Assembly (NCBI RefSeq): GCF_021398715.1
Contig: NZ_CP090347.1
Coordinates: 372,001 to 436,000 of the forward strand
Direction: 5' to 3'
From: Microbacterium binotii
GTDB lineage: Bacteria > Actinomycetota > Actinomycetes > Actinomycetales > Microbacteriaceae
DNA: 64,000 nt
The notes below the pieces were generated by a model. It saw only the letters and a program-made list of their open reading frames with translations. It ran no database searches and was not told the DNA's origin. This document shows, piece by piece, positions 35,424-43,393 of this stretch; within the stretch, counting starts at the first letter, position 1, and the number at the start of each line of letters is the position of its first letter. A program made the translations under genes and the position numbers.

Positions 35424-36056
35424 TCAGGGCTGGAGGTAGCGGCGCAGGAGCAGGCGCAACTCCTGCAGGGTCTGCTCCTGCGCGGCGGGCGGGGCGGCGA
35501 AGGCGTCGTGCAGCACGGCGTCGGCTGCGAGGAACGCGACGCGGGCGCGGGCCGTCGCATCCGTCTCGTCGTGGGTCAGTCCGCTGGCGTGGAGGAGGCG
35601 CGCGGCGGCCTCGGCCATCCGCTGCTTGTGCGCCGCGCGGTCGGCGTCGATGAGTCCCCCGGCCGAAGCGGTGCCGAGGGTGCGGACCGCGTCACGGTCG
35701 CGGTAGATCTCGGCCACCGCGTCGATCACATGTCCGACGGGATCGGAGGGCGGCGTGCTCGCGCGCGTCAGGACGACCGCGTCCTCGAGGAGGGCCTCGA
35801 GCCGTGCGTGGTACTCGGCGACGAGGGCGCGCACGATCGCGTCGCGATCGGGAAGGTACTGGTAGAGCGCGCCCACGCTGACTCCCGCGGCCTCGGCGAC
35901 GCGCGGGAGCGTCAGGGCGGCGACGCCCTCGCGTGCCACGAGCTCGGATGCGGCCGCGAGTGCTCGCGCCACCTTCTCGCGTGAGCGCTGCTGACGCGGA
36001 GCGCGCTGCAGCGGGACGCGGTCCCAGTCCGGTTCCGTCGCAGCGAGAGATGTCAC
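35424..36056 (-). CDS. TetR/AcrR-family regulator of the aldolase operon
   Basis: This 210-aa repressor has a clear N-terminal helix-turn-helix: RQQRSREKVARALAAASELV, then LPRVAEAAGVSVGALYQYLP. The C-terminal domain is helical and would bind the inducer. It starts at GTG 36056. It is divergent from the class II aldolase-kinase-dehydrogenase operon, and the intergenic palindrome AAACCAAA/TTTGGTTT overlaps the -35 box of that operon. Repression relieved by a sugar or polyol metabolite is the simple reading. Confidence 0.9.
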   Translation of the reverse strand: MTSLAATEPDWDRVPLQRAPRQQRSREKVARALAAASELVAREGVAALTLPRVAEAAGVSVGALYQYLPDRDAIVRALVAEYHARLEALLEDAVVLTRASTPPSDPVGHVIDAVAEIYRDRDAVRTLGTASAGGLIDADRAAHKQRMAEAAARLLHASGLTHDETDATARARVAFLAADAVLHDAFAAPPAAQEQTLQELRLLLRRYLQP

Positions 36057-36078
36057 GAGTTCCGCATCCTTCCGCCAG

Positions 36079-36100
36079 AAACCAAACTTGACTTTGGTTT
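36079..36100. promoter_or_regulatory. TetR operator palindrome
   Basis: AAACCAAA (36079-36086) and TTTGGTTT (36093-36100) are exact reverse complements separated by CTTGAC. This AT-rich palindrome stands out in a high-GC region, lies between the divergent TetR and aldolase genes, and covers the -35 element of the latter. Confidence 0.8.
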
Positions 36101-36117
36101 GTCCTCGCGGTCATGCT
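36088..36117 (+). promoter_or_regulatory. Promoter of the aldolase-kinase-dehydrogenase operon
   Basis: TTGACT (36088-36093) and CATGCT (36112-36117) are separated by 18 bp. The ATG of the aldolase gene follows the -10 box by 6 nt, so transcription probably begins at or next to the start codon and the mRNA is leaderless. The -35 box lies inside the TetR palindrome. Confidence 0.7.
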
Positions 36118-36123
36118 AGCGCC

Positions 36124-36798
36124 ATGACAACGACGTCAGATATCTCAGCCGCGCGCGTCGCCGTGGCCGACGCCTCTCGATCCCTCGCCGAAGCGGGCCT
36201 CCTCGTCGGCACGGCCGGCAACGTCAGCATGCGCGTGGGAGAGCACGCCGCCGTCACGGCCACCGGCGCCGTGCTCGGCGAACTCACCCCGGAACAGGTC
36301 ACGATCGTCGCCCTCGACGGCGAGGTCGTCGAGGGCGACTGGGCGCCCACGTCCGAGACGGCTCTGCATCTGGGCGTGCTGCGGCACGCGCCCGCGGATC
36401 AGGTCGGCGCGGTGGTCCACACCCACGCGCCGATGGCGACGAGCCTCTCGCTCGTGCTCGACGAGGTACCGGTGGTGCACTACCAGCAGCTGCTTCTGGG
36501 CGGACCGCTCCGGGTCGCCCCCTTCCACCCGTTCGGCAGCGTCGAGCTCGCGCAGGCCGTGGGAGCAGCCCTCGACGGGCGACTCGCCGCGCTCATGGCC
36601 AACCACGGCGCCGTCGCACTCGGGCGCGACCTCGTCCATGCGGTGGAGAACGCGCTGCTGACGGAGTGGATCTGCGACCTGTACTGGCACGCGCGCGCCA
36701 TCGGGGAACCGCGGGCGCTCGACGCGGCGGCGCAGCACGCGGTGGTAGAAGCAGCCACGCGCCGTGGATACGGCCAGCCCCAGCGGGCCGAGCGATGA
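36124..36798 (+). CDS. Class II aldolase/adducin-family protein
   Basis: This 224-aa enzyme resembles FucA/AraD-type zinc aldolases and epimerases. Visible family features are GLLVGTAGNVSMRVGEHAAV, the zinc ligands in VVHTHAPMA, and NHGAVALG. It would cleave a ketose phosphate to DHAP and an aldehyde. ATG 36124 is chosen because the promoter overlaps the longer frame. It is the first of three genes joined by ATGA overlaps with a kinase and a GlpD-like dehydrogenase. Confidence 0.85.
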   Translation: MTTTSDISAARVAVADASRSLAEAGLLVGTAGNVSMRVGEHAAVTATGAVLGELTPEQVTIVALDGEVVEGDWAPTSETALHLGVLRHAPADQVGAVVHTHAPMATSLSLVLDEVPVVHYQQLLLGGPLRVAPFHPFGSVELAQAVGAALDGRLAALMANHGAVALGRDLVHAVENALLTEWICDLYWHARAIGEPRALDAAAQHAVVEAATRRGYGQPQRAER

Positions 36799-37613
36799 GC
36801 GTCGTCGGGTCGCGTCCGATCGCGCGCGGTCGGTCGGCCGAGGTGTTCGCGGACGGCGACGACCGCGTGGTCAAGCTGGCCTTCCCCGGTTTCGACGCGG
36901 CCGAGGTCGCGCAGGAGGTCGCCGCTTCGCGGCTCGCATACGAGCTCGGCATCACCCCGGTGCGCTGCCACGGCGGCGTCGAGGTGGATGGACGTCACGG
37001 CATCGTGTTCGACCGCATCGAGGGCGTCCCGCTCACGGCCGTGGCCGAGCGCAACATCCTGCGCCTGCCTCAGGTGGGCAGCACACTCGCGACCGAGCAC
37101 CTGTTCGTCCACCGCGCGCGCACCGACCGGTTGCCGGATGTGCGCGAGCTCGCCGTCGCGCAGCTCGACACCCCGGCGCTCTCGGCCCTCACGCCGGCCG
37201 AACGGGATGCGGTCGCCCGCCGCATCCGTGCGCTCCCCGCCGGCGACGCGGTGCTGCACCTCGATTTCCATCCGCAGAACGTGTTCGTGCTGGCCGAACG
37301 GAACGTGGTCATCGACTGGCAGACGGCGGTCGCCGGCCAGCCCGCCGCCGACGTCGCCCTCACCCGTCTGCTATTCCGCGAGGCGGAGCTCTTCCCTGGC
37401 ACATCCGCGCCGATGCGTGTCGTCTACGGAGCCGTGCGCCGCATCCTCCTGCGTTTCTACCTGCGGTCCTACCTGCGCGCGGGAACCGTCAGCGTCGCGG
37501 ACCTCGACCGGTGGGACATCGCCGCGCGCGTGCTGCGGCTGGGGCTTCTGAACATCCCCTCCGAGCGCGAGCGCATGATCGCCGGCATCCGCGCCGACCT
37601 GGCGGCGGAATGA
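36795..37613 (+). CDS. APH/choline-kinase-family phosphotransferase
   Basis: This 272-aa small-molecule kinase of the aminoglycoside phosphotransferase fold has the catalytic segment VLHLDFHPQNVFV (HxDxxxxN) and the metal site VIDWQTAV. The N-lobe nucleotide-binding region shows GRSAEVFADGDDRVVKLAF with the ATP-binding Lys. ATG 36795 overlaps the aldolase stop. In this context I infer a polyol or sugar kinase rather than a drug-resistance enzyme. A protein-stabilising or antibiotic kinase cannot be excluded from sequence alone. Confidence 0.8.
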   Translation: MSVVGSRPIARGRSAEVFADGDDRVVKLAFPGFDAAEVAQEVAASRLAYELGITPVRCHGGVEVDGRHGIVFDRIEGVPLTAVAERNILRLPQVGSTLATEHLFVHRARTDRLPDVRELAVAQLDTPALSALTPAERDAVARRIRALPAGDAVLHLDFHPQNVFVLAERNVVIDWQTAVAGQPAADVALTRLLFREAELFPGTSAPMRVVYGAVRRILLRFYLRSYLRAGTVSVADLDRWDIAARVLRLGLLNIPSERERMIAGIRADLAAE

Positions 37614-39217
37614 GCCTGCGGCGAGCACTGCCCGGCGGTGCGGTCGATGTGCTGGTCGTCGGCGGCGGGATCACCGGCGTCGCGACGGCCTACGAGGCCG
37701 CCAGCCGAGGACTGTCGGTCGCGCTCGTCGAGGCGGGCGATCTCGGTGGCGCCACGAGTGCAGCCACCGGCAAGCTCATCCACGGCGGGCTGCGGTACCT
37801 CAAGAACCTGGAGGTGCGTCTGGTTCGCGAGTCTCTCGCCGAGCGGCGCACTCTGCTCTCCATCGCACCGCACCTCGTGCGCCCGATCGGCATGGTGCTG
37901 CCCGAGCCGGGACTCATCGAGCACCTGGGCCTGACCGCGTACGACGTGCTGTCGTTCGACCGCAATCGGATCGCGGATGCGGCCGCGCACATCCCCCGGC
38001 ACCGGTCGCTGTCAGCAGCCGAGCTCGTCGACCGGGGCCTCGGATGGATGCGGCACGGCATCCTCTACTACGACGCGATGATGCTCTCGCCCGAGCGTCT
38101 CACCCTCGCGTTCGCCGAGGCGGCCGCCTCCCATCGCGCGACCATCTCGACCTACACGCGTGCGACGCGCCTGCTGGTGCGCGCGGGACGCGTGGTCGGC
38201 GCCGAGGTGCACGATGCCGTCTCGGACGAGACCACGGAGATCGCCGCCACGGTGACGATCGATGCGACCGGCTCGTTCTCCCACGACTTCCTCGCCCAGA
38301 CCCCGCTGCTGCGCGAAGCCATCGGCCCGGCGCCCGCGGTGCGCTCCGAGGGCATCTATCTCGTCACCCGCCGCCTCGGCGAGACGATGGTGCTCACGGT
38401 GTCGTCCGGCGGGCACTTCAGCGTCGCGCCCTGGCGGGATCGGAGCCTGATCGGACCCACCGAGACCCCGTACACCGGCCCGGTCGACGAGTGGCGGATC
38501 ACGCGGGGCGCGATCGAGCGGTTCATCGCCGAGATCAACGCGGGCGCGAAGCTCCCGGAGCCCCTGGCGCTCGACGACGTCACCGCCGCGTACGGCGGCC
38601 TGCGTCCGCTCGCGGAGTCGGCAGGCACCGACACGTACCGGGCCTCCCGCGCATCCGATCTCGTCGATCACGCGCGTCACGGGGTGTCCGGCCTGCTGTC
38701 GGCGCTCGGCGGGAAGTACACGACCTCCCGCGCGTTCGCCCAGCAGATCGTCGACAGGCTGGCGGGTCACGGCCTGCGTCCCGCGCCCTCGGCCACGGCG
38801 ACGACGCCGCTTCCGGGTGGGGATGTCGACGACGTGACGGCCGCGCAGGCCGTGCTGCGCCGGGATGCGGCGGGGTTCGGACTCGCGGCGGATACGGCAG
38901 ACGTGCTCTTCGCTCACTACGGCAGCCGTGCGCGTTCCGTGCTGGCGCTGGCCGCATCCGATCCGCGTCTCGCCGAGCGCGCCACCTCCGACGGCGAACC
39001 GCTCGCCGCCGTCGCGTGGGCCGTGCGCCATGAGGCGCCCGAGCACCTGACCGATGTTCTGCTGCGGCGCACCGGCATCGGACGCCTCCAGGATCCGGGC
39101 GAGCGCATCCTCGGCCTGTCCGCGGACATCATGGCCGAGGCCCGCGGCTGGAGCCCCGAGCGCACCGCGGCGGAGCGGGACGCGGCTCGCACCGCCGTCC
39201 GCCTGCCCGTCGACTGA
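37610..39217 (+). CDS. FAD-dependent glycerol-3-phosphate dehydrogenase-like protein
   Basis: This 535-aa flavoenzyme is of the GlpD type, oxidising a polyol phosphate to a ketose phosphate at the membrane with quinone as acceptor. The FAD site VLVVGGGITGVATAYEAA, GGATSAATGKLIHGGLRYL, GPTETPYTG and the C-terminal DUF-like domain with GRLQDPGERILG are characteristic. ATG 37610 overlaps the kinase stop; the much longer open frame upstream runs across the kinase gene. It may act on the product of the neighbouring kinase rather than on glycerol phosphate. Confidence 0.88.
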   Translation: MSLRRALPGGAVDVLVVGGGITGVATAYEAASRGLSVALVEAGDLGGATSAATGKLIHGGLRYLKNLEVRLVRESLAERRTLLSIAPHLVRPIGMVLPEPGLIEHLGLTAYDVLSFDRNRIADAAAHIPRHRSLSAAELVDRGLGWMRHGILYYDAMMLSPERLTLAFAEAAASHRATISTYTRATRLLVRAGRVVGAEVHDAVSDETTEIAATVTIDATGSFSHDFLAQTPLLREAIGPAPAVRSEGIYLVTRRLGETMVLTVSSGGHFSVAPWRDRSLIGPTETPYTGPVDEWRITRGAIERFIAEINAGAKLPEPLALDDVTAAYGGLRPLAESAGTDTYRASRASDLVDHARHGVSGLLSALGGKYTTSRAFAQQIVDRLAGHGLRPAPSATATTPLPGGDVDDVTAAQAVLRRDAAGFGLAADTADVLFAHYGSRARSVLALAASDPRLAERATSDGEPLAAVAWAVRHEAPEHLTDVLLRRTGIGRLQDPGERILGLSADIMAEARGWSPERTAAERDAARTAVRLPVD

Positions 39218-39305
39218 CCGCCCAGGCTCGCGAGTACCGCGACATCTGCACGACCCGTGGTGCAGAAGGGGACTGGAGGGAAGGATGCGGCGCCGGCCGG
39301 CCGGT

Positions 39306-39333
39306 CGGCCGTGCACATGTCTCCGCACGGCCG
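39306..39333. terminator. Terminator between convergent genes
   Basis: CGGCCGTGC (39306-39314) pairs exactly with GCACGGCCG (39325-39333) around a 10-nt loop, and can extend by two more pairs past one mismatch. It lies between the convergent GlpD-like and LLM oxidoreductase genes. A smaller hairpin, CTGCAC/GTGCAG, lies at 39246-39265. Confidence 0.7.
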
Positions 39334-39352
39334 GCCCGCACCCCGGCCCGGA

Positions 39353-40336
39353 TCAGAGTGCCCGGAGCTTCTCCAGCAGGGGAGCGGCGACCTCGGCGAC
39401 GAAACGCTCCTGCTGCGCGTCGCCGATCTGGACGACGGCGACGTCGGTGAAGCCGGCATCCAGGAACGGCCGCACGCTCTCGGCGAGCTCGTCGAGGTCC
39501 GGTCCGCAGGCGATCGAGTCCGCGACGTCCTCCGGCCGGACGAACTGGGACGCGGCCGCGAACCCGGCGGGCGTCGGCAGGTCGGCGTTGACGCCCCAGC
39601 CGCCGCCGAACCAGCGGAACTCGTCGTGTGCGCGGGCGATGGCCGTCTCGCGGTCCGGGTCCCAGCTGATCGGGATCTGACCGATCTTGCGGCTCTCGCC
39701 GGACTCCGACCCGCCCGCCGGGTGCTTGTCGTCCCACGCCTTCACGAGGTCCGCGTCCGGCTCGACGGCGATGAGGTGGTCGGAGAGGTCGACGAACTTC
39801 TCGATGGAGCTGTCGCCCGACACCGCGACCCCGATGGGCACGCCGCCGTCGGGGTTGTCCCAGATGCGGGCGGAGTCGACCCGGAAGTACTGGCCGTCGT
39901 AGGTGACGAGCTCGCCGGTGTGCAGAGCCCGGATGATCTCGATCGCCTCGACGAGCATGTCCTGGCGCATCTGCACGGCAGGCCACCCCTCGCCCACGAC
40001 GTGCTCGTTGAGGTTCTCGCCCGAGCCGAGGCCGAGCGTGAAGCGTCCCTCGGAGAGCAGCTGCAGCGTGGCGGCCTTCTGAGCGACGATCGTCGGGTGG
40101 TAGCGCATCGTCGGGCAGGTGACGTAGGTCATCAGCTCGACGCGGCTCGTCGCCTGCGCGACGGCTCCCAGCACGGTCCACGCGTGGGGCGCGTGTCCCT
40201 GGCTCGTCAGCCAGGGCGAGAAGTGGTCGCTGGAGACGAGGAAGTCGAATCCCGCCTCCTCCGCGCCGGAGGCGTAGCGCACGAGCTCGCGCGGTCCGCT
40301 CTGCTCGGTCATGAGGGTGTAACCGAAACGTGTCAT
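39353..40336 (-). CDS. LLM-class F420-dependent oxidoreductase
   Basis: This 327-aa luciferase-like monooxygenase-fold protein belongs to the F420-dependent group related to glucose-6-phosphate dehydrogenase Fgd. Family segments are FGYTLMTEQSGPRELVRYAS, SSDHFSPWL, ELMTYVTCPTMRYHPTIVAQ and FTLGLGSGENLNEHVVGEGW. The active-site His-containing VSSDHFSPW region is intact. ATG 40336 has AAGGA upstream. It stands alone; the substrate is unknown. Confidence 0.88.
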   Translation of the reverse strand: MTRFGYTLMTEQSGPRELVRYASGAEEAGFDFLVSSDHFSPWLTSQGHAPHAWTVLGAVAQATSRVELMTYVTCPTMRYHPTIVAQKAATLQLLSEGRFTLGLGSGENLNEHVVGEGWPAVQMRQDMLVEAIEIIRALHTGELVTYDGQYFRVDSARIWDNPDGGVPIGVAVSGDSSIEKFVDLSDHLIAVEPDADLVKAWDDKHPAGGSESGESRKIGQIPISWDPDRETAIARAHDEFRWFGGGWGVNADLPTPAGFAAASQFVRPEDVADSIACGPDLDELAESVRPFLDAGFTDVAVVQIGDAQQERFVAEVAAPLLEKLRAL

Positions 40337-40395
40337 CGCATCGTCCTTCCGTGAGGGGTGTCAGCGACGTTAGGCCCCGCAGTGCCTCTCACTCC

Positions 40396-40414
40396 GGGCC
40401 TTGCGCCGAGGCCC
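40396..40414. terminator. Weak hairpin after coaBC
   Basis: GGGCCT (40396-40401) pairs with AGGCCC (40409-40414) around a 7-nt loop, about 60 nt downstream of the coaBC stop on the minus strand. The stem is short and without a T-run, so the call is weak. Confidence 0.35.
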
Positions 40415-40475
40415 CGGATGCGGCAGGCGCCGATGGCCTCGACGGATCGCTCGGTGCCCGAGGGCTGTGCTCTGA

Positions 40476-41672
40476 TCAGCGCAGGCTGAGCACCGCATCC
40501 CAGACGGCGTCGGCGACTGCGCGCTTCGAGCCGGAGGTCTCGGTCTCGGAGCCCTCCGTCAGCAGCAGCGCGGCGTTCTCCTCGGACTCGAATCCCTCGC
40601 TCCAGCCGACGCGGTTGACGACGAGCAGATCGGCGTCCTTGCGCTCTCGCTTGCGGCGCCCGCGCTCACGTAGCTCGTCGCCGGATGCGGTCTCCGCGGC
40701 GAATCCGACGATGGTCTGGCCGGGTCGGCGTGCACGGGCGAGTCCCGCCAGGACGTCGGGATTCTCTACGAGCCGCAGTGTCAGGGTGCCGTCGCCGCCC
40801 TCCTTCGTGAGCTTCGTGTCGGCGACCTCGCTCACGCGGTAGTCCGACACCGCGGCGGCCATCACGACGACATCCGCGACGGACGCGGCCGCCACGACCG
40901 CATCCTGCAGCTCTGCGGTCGTGCCCACGTGCGAGATGTGGATGCGGGGGTGGGAGGCGGCCGAAGCGAGCACAGCCGCCTCCACGTGCGCGGCGACGAG
41001 ATCGACCTCGGCTCCGCGGTCGGCGGCGGCCAGGGCAAGGGCGATGCCTTGCCTCCCGCTCGAGCGGTTGCCGATGAAGCGCACCGGGTCGAGCGGTTCG
41101 CGCGTGCCGCCCGCGCTCACGAGCACCCGTAGTCCTTCGAGGTCGGGTGCGGTCACGGCGCCGAGGGCCGTGCGCAGGATGTCCGCCGGCTCGCTCATCC
41201 GGCCGGGTCCGCTGTCGCCGCCGGTGAGGAGCCCGTCATCGGGGCCGACGACGATCACGCCGCGGCTGCGCAGGGTCGCCATGTTGGCGGTCGTCGCGGG
41301 GTGGCGCCACATCTCGGTGTGCATCGCCGGGGCGATGACCACCGGGGCGGTTGTCGCGAGCAGCGTCGTGCCGAGAAGGTCGTCGGCGATGCCGGCGGCC
41401 ATCTTGGCGATGGTGTTCGCGGTGGCGGGTGCGACGATCACGAGATCCGCCTGCTGTCCGAGGGAGACGTGGCGTACACGTGCGACATCGTCGTGCACCG
41501 AGGTGGTGACCGGGTTGCGGCTGAGGGCCTCCCAGGTCGGTAGGCCCACGAACCGGAGGGCATCGGCCGTGGGGACGACGTGGACCTCGTGGCCCGCGCG
41601 AACGAGGTCGCGCACCAGATGTACCGTCTTGTATGCGGCGATGCCGCCCGTGACTGCGACGACGACGAACAT
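40476..41672 (-). CDS. coaBC: CoaBC: phosphopantothenoylcysteine decarboxylase/synthetase
   Basis: This 398-aa bifunctional coenzyme A biosynthesis enzyme joins 4'-phosphopantothenate to cysteine (CoaB) and decarboxylates the product (CoaC). The N-terminal flavoprotein half has VAVTGGIAAYKTVHLVRDL, the catalytic-His region near VHDDVARVRHVSLG, PATANTIAKMAAGIADDLL and PAMHTEMWRHPAT. The C-terminal half has VLVSAGGTREPLDPVRFIGN, RSSGRQG and KRERKDADLLVVNRV. ATG 41672 lies 6 nt after GACAAT (minus strand; plus 41679-41684) without a ribosome site, so a leaderless mRNA is possible. Confidence 0.95.
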   Translation of the reverse strand: MFVVVAVTGGIAAYKTVHLVRDLVRAGHEVHVVPTADALRFVGLPTWEALSRNPVTTSVHDDVARVRHVSLGQQADLVIVAPATANTIAKMAAGIADDLLGTTLLATTAPVVIAPAMHTEMWRHPATTANMATLRSRGVIVVGPDDGLLTGGDSGPGRMSEPADILRTALGAVTAPDLEGLRVLVSAGGTREPLDPVRFIGNRSSGRQGIALALAAADRGAEVDLVAAHVEAAVLASAASHPRIHISHVGTTAELQDAVVAAASVADVVVMAAAVSDYRVSEVADTKLTKEGGDGTLTLRLVENPDVLAGLARARRPGQTIVGFAAETASGDELRERGRRKRERKDADLLVVNRVGWSEGFESEENAALLLTEGSETETSGSKRAVADAVWDAVLSLR

Positions 41673-41722
41673 GTGTCGATTGTCGCATCCGGTCCCGCCG
41701 CCCGAAGGAGACCGTTCCGCCG

Positions 41723-42448
41723 ATGTGCACCGTGATCGTCCGCGTGCCCGAGGACGCGAGTGAGCCCACGCGCGTCGTGGCCATCCGCGACGAGGACCCG
41801 AATCGTCCCTGGAACCGGCTGGGACCCTGGTGGCCCGACACCTACCCGGGCGTCATCGGGGTGCACGACGTGCGAGCCGGCGGCGCGTGGCTCGCGGCCG
41901 ATCCCGCCGCATCCCGGCTGGCGGTCCTGCTGAACCGCGCCGACACCTCACCTCTCGCGGACGACGCGGTCACCTCTCGTGGCGTGCTGCCGCTGGAGGC
42001 GGTGGCGGGCCGTGTGCCTGAGGATGCGCCGCCGACGCGAGGCTTCAACCTGCTGGATGTCTCGCGGGCCGGCGCTCGAGTCATCTCGTGGGACGGCGAA
42101 GCGCTGCGCGAGAGCATGCTGAGCCCCGGCACCCACATGATCGCTCACGACGACCTCGACGATCCGCGCACCGCGCGCATCACCCACTGGCTGCCGCAGT
42201 TCGCCGCGGTGGCCGACGAGGAATCCGGCGACGGCTGGTGGCGCACCTGGCTCGAGGTCATCGAGCGCAGCGCGGAGCTGGAGGCGACGGACGACCGCGC
42301 GCTCATCCGCGATCATCGCCATCTGGGTATCCCGACGCTGTCGCTGCTCGTGTGCGTGGCGAGTGTCGGGGGAGAGGATGGAGTGGACGTCCGCTACGCG
42401 GACCTTCCCTCGCCGGGACACTGGGGGCCGCTCACCCCGACCGTCTGA
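41723..42448 (+). CDS. NRDE/TANGO2-family protein
   Basis: This 241-aa protein begins MCTVIV, with the N-terminal Cys2 typical of the NRDE (TANGO2-like) family. Family features are VAIRDEDPNRPW and the later GVIGVHDVRAGGAWLAADPA with LAVLLNRAD. Eukaryotic TANGO2 has been linked to heme or lipid handling, but the bacterial role is unclear. AAGGAG lies 11 nt before ATG 41723. It ends 1 nt from the convergent small gene at 42450. Confidence 0.82.
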   Translation: MCTVIVRVPEDASEPTRVVAIRDEDPNRPWNRLGPWWPDTYPGVIGVHDVRAGGAWLAADPAASRLAVLLNRADTSPLADDAVTSRGVLPLEAVAGRVPEDAPPTRGFNLLDVSRAGARVISWDGEALRESMLSPGTHMIAHDDLDDPRTARITHWLPQFAAVADEESGDGWWRTWLEVIERSAELEATDDRALIRDHRHLGIPTLSLLVCVASVGGEDGVDVRYADLPSPGHWGPLTPTV

Positions 42449-42449
42449 G

Positions 42450-42776
42450 TCAGGATGCCGTGGGGGCGGGGTGGGTGTCGAAGTGCTCGGCAACGAGCAT
42501 GATGCCGCCCGACGAGTTGGCGGAGTTGGCCAGCTCCTCGACCCATTCGCGGCTGAGCATGGCCGGCTCCGGGTCGTCGAAGACGAAGCGCAGCGGAATC
42601 GACGGATGCAGCCACAGCGTGCTGCGGCCCCGCGGCTGGTCGTCGGGATGCCGCCACGACAGCGTGAAGCTCTCACCGCGGCGGAGCTTGGTCGCGATGA
42701 CGACCTTGAGATGCGCGAGAGCACGATCCTCGATGTGGATCGGCGTGCTGCCGCCGCCGTAGTAGATGGTTCCCAT
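42450..42776 (-). CDS. Small conserved hypothetical protein, paralogue A
   Basis: This 108-aa soluble protein shares an evident pattern with the divergent gene at 42850: IEDRALAHLKVVIATKLRRG here against IEDRTLAHLRIVVMNKLRRG there, then LWLHPSIPLRFVF against FWVHPSVPMQFHF, and a later WVE motif. Small proteins of this kind occur widely in Microbacteriaceae and are of unknown function. TAGGGT (plus 42783-42788) lies exactly 6 nt before ATG 42776, with no ribosome site, so the mRNA is probably leaderless. Confidence 0.75.
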   Translation of the reverse strand: MGTIYYGGGSTPIHIEDRALAHLKVVIATKLRRGESFTLSWRHPDDQPRGRSTLWLHPSIPLRFVFDDPEPAMLSREWVEELANSANSSGGIMLVAEHFDTHPAPTAS

Positions 42777-42782
42777 GCGCAC

Positions 42783-42843
42783 ACCCTAATCCCGACCCAT
42801 CGGTAACGGGAGGTCATGGCATCCGGGCCGCGCTGGTTATGCT
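42783..42843. promoter_or_regulatory. Divergent leaderless promoters of the paralogue pair
   Basis: Minus-strand TAGGGT (plus 42783-42788) lies 6 nt before ATG 42776, and plus-strand TATGCT (42838-42843) lies 6 nt before GTG 42850. Neither gene has a Shine-Dalgarno, so both start codons are probably at or next to the mRNA 5' end. Clear -35 boxes are not seen. Confidence 0.6.
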
Positions 42844-42849
42844 CGTACC

Positions 42850-43164
42850 GTGGGCCGATTCATTTACGACACCGCCTCGAACGCCGTCGAGATCGAGGAC
42901 AGGACTCTCGCGCATCTGCGCATCGTCGTGATGAACAAGCTGCGCCGCGGCGAGCCCTTCATGTTCGACGTGGAGGTGGGCGACGGCAGCGGTCGCCGCA
43001 GCTTCTGGGTGCACCCCTCGGTGCCGATGCAGTTCCACTTCTATGGTTCGCGTCAGCCGAAGATCAACCGCGCCTGGGTCGAAGACCTCATGCTCGCCGC
43101 ATCCGGCCCGCACGGGCTCTCGATCGTGCCGGAGCCGGCCGACGAGCCCGTCGACCACGGCTGA
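42850..43164 (+). CDS. Small conserved hypothetical protein, paralogue B
   Basis: This 104-aa soluble protein starts MGRFIYDTASNAVEIEDRTL and carries the WVHPSVPMQFHF core. It is a divergent paralogue of the gene at 42450-42776, about 70 bp away and probably arising by duplication with inversion. GTG 42850 follows TATGCT by 6 nt with no ribosome site. The two may form a heterodimer or be regulated from the shared 73-bp region; no biochemical role is known to me. Confidence 0.75.
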   Translation: MGRFIYDTASNAVEIEDRTLAHLRIVVMNKLRRGEPFMFDVEVGDGSGRRSFWVHPSVPMQFHFYGSRQPKINRAWVEDLMLAASGPHGLSIVPEPADEPVDHG

Positions 43165-43255
43165 GAAGTCCTACGGCGCCCTGCGCGGGCTGTCAAGGGT
43201 GCCCTGGGTCGTCTCGCGGATGCGGCAGGCTTGTCTTCCGCAGGAGGTGAGGCCG

Positions 43256-43393
43256 ATGCGCCCCCGCGACGAGAACCCTCAGCCCGATTCACCCGAGGGC
43301 CCGCTGTTCGACAGCGTGCCGGGCATCGACGTCGTGGACGGCGAGCTCCTGCCGCGAACCGATGGGCCGGTCACTCCCGGATCGTCGCGCTGA
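43256..43393 (+). CDS. 45-residue small protein with a perfect ribosome site
   Basis: This short gene encodes a 45-aa acidic, proline-rich protein (MRPRDENPQPDSPEGPLFDS and PGIDVVDGELLPRTDG). The sequence AGGAGGTGA (43242-43250), fully complementary to the 16S rRNA tail, lies 5 nt before ATG 43256, which makes translation likely. There is no membrane segment or known domain. Its last 23 bp overlap the end of the convergent hydrolase gene. Confidence 0.6.
   Translation: MRPRDENPQPDSPEGPLFDSVPGIDVVDGELLPRTDGPVTPGSSR

Noticed and set aside
36764..37609. Extended N-terminus for the GlpD-like protein
   Set aside because: The frame overlaps the kinase gene in another phase and is Arg-rich. ATG 37610 gives a normal GlpD start and an ATGA overlap.
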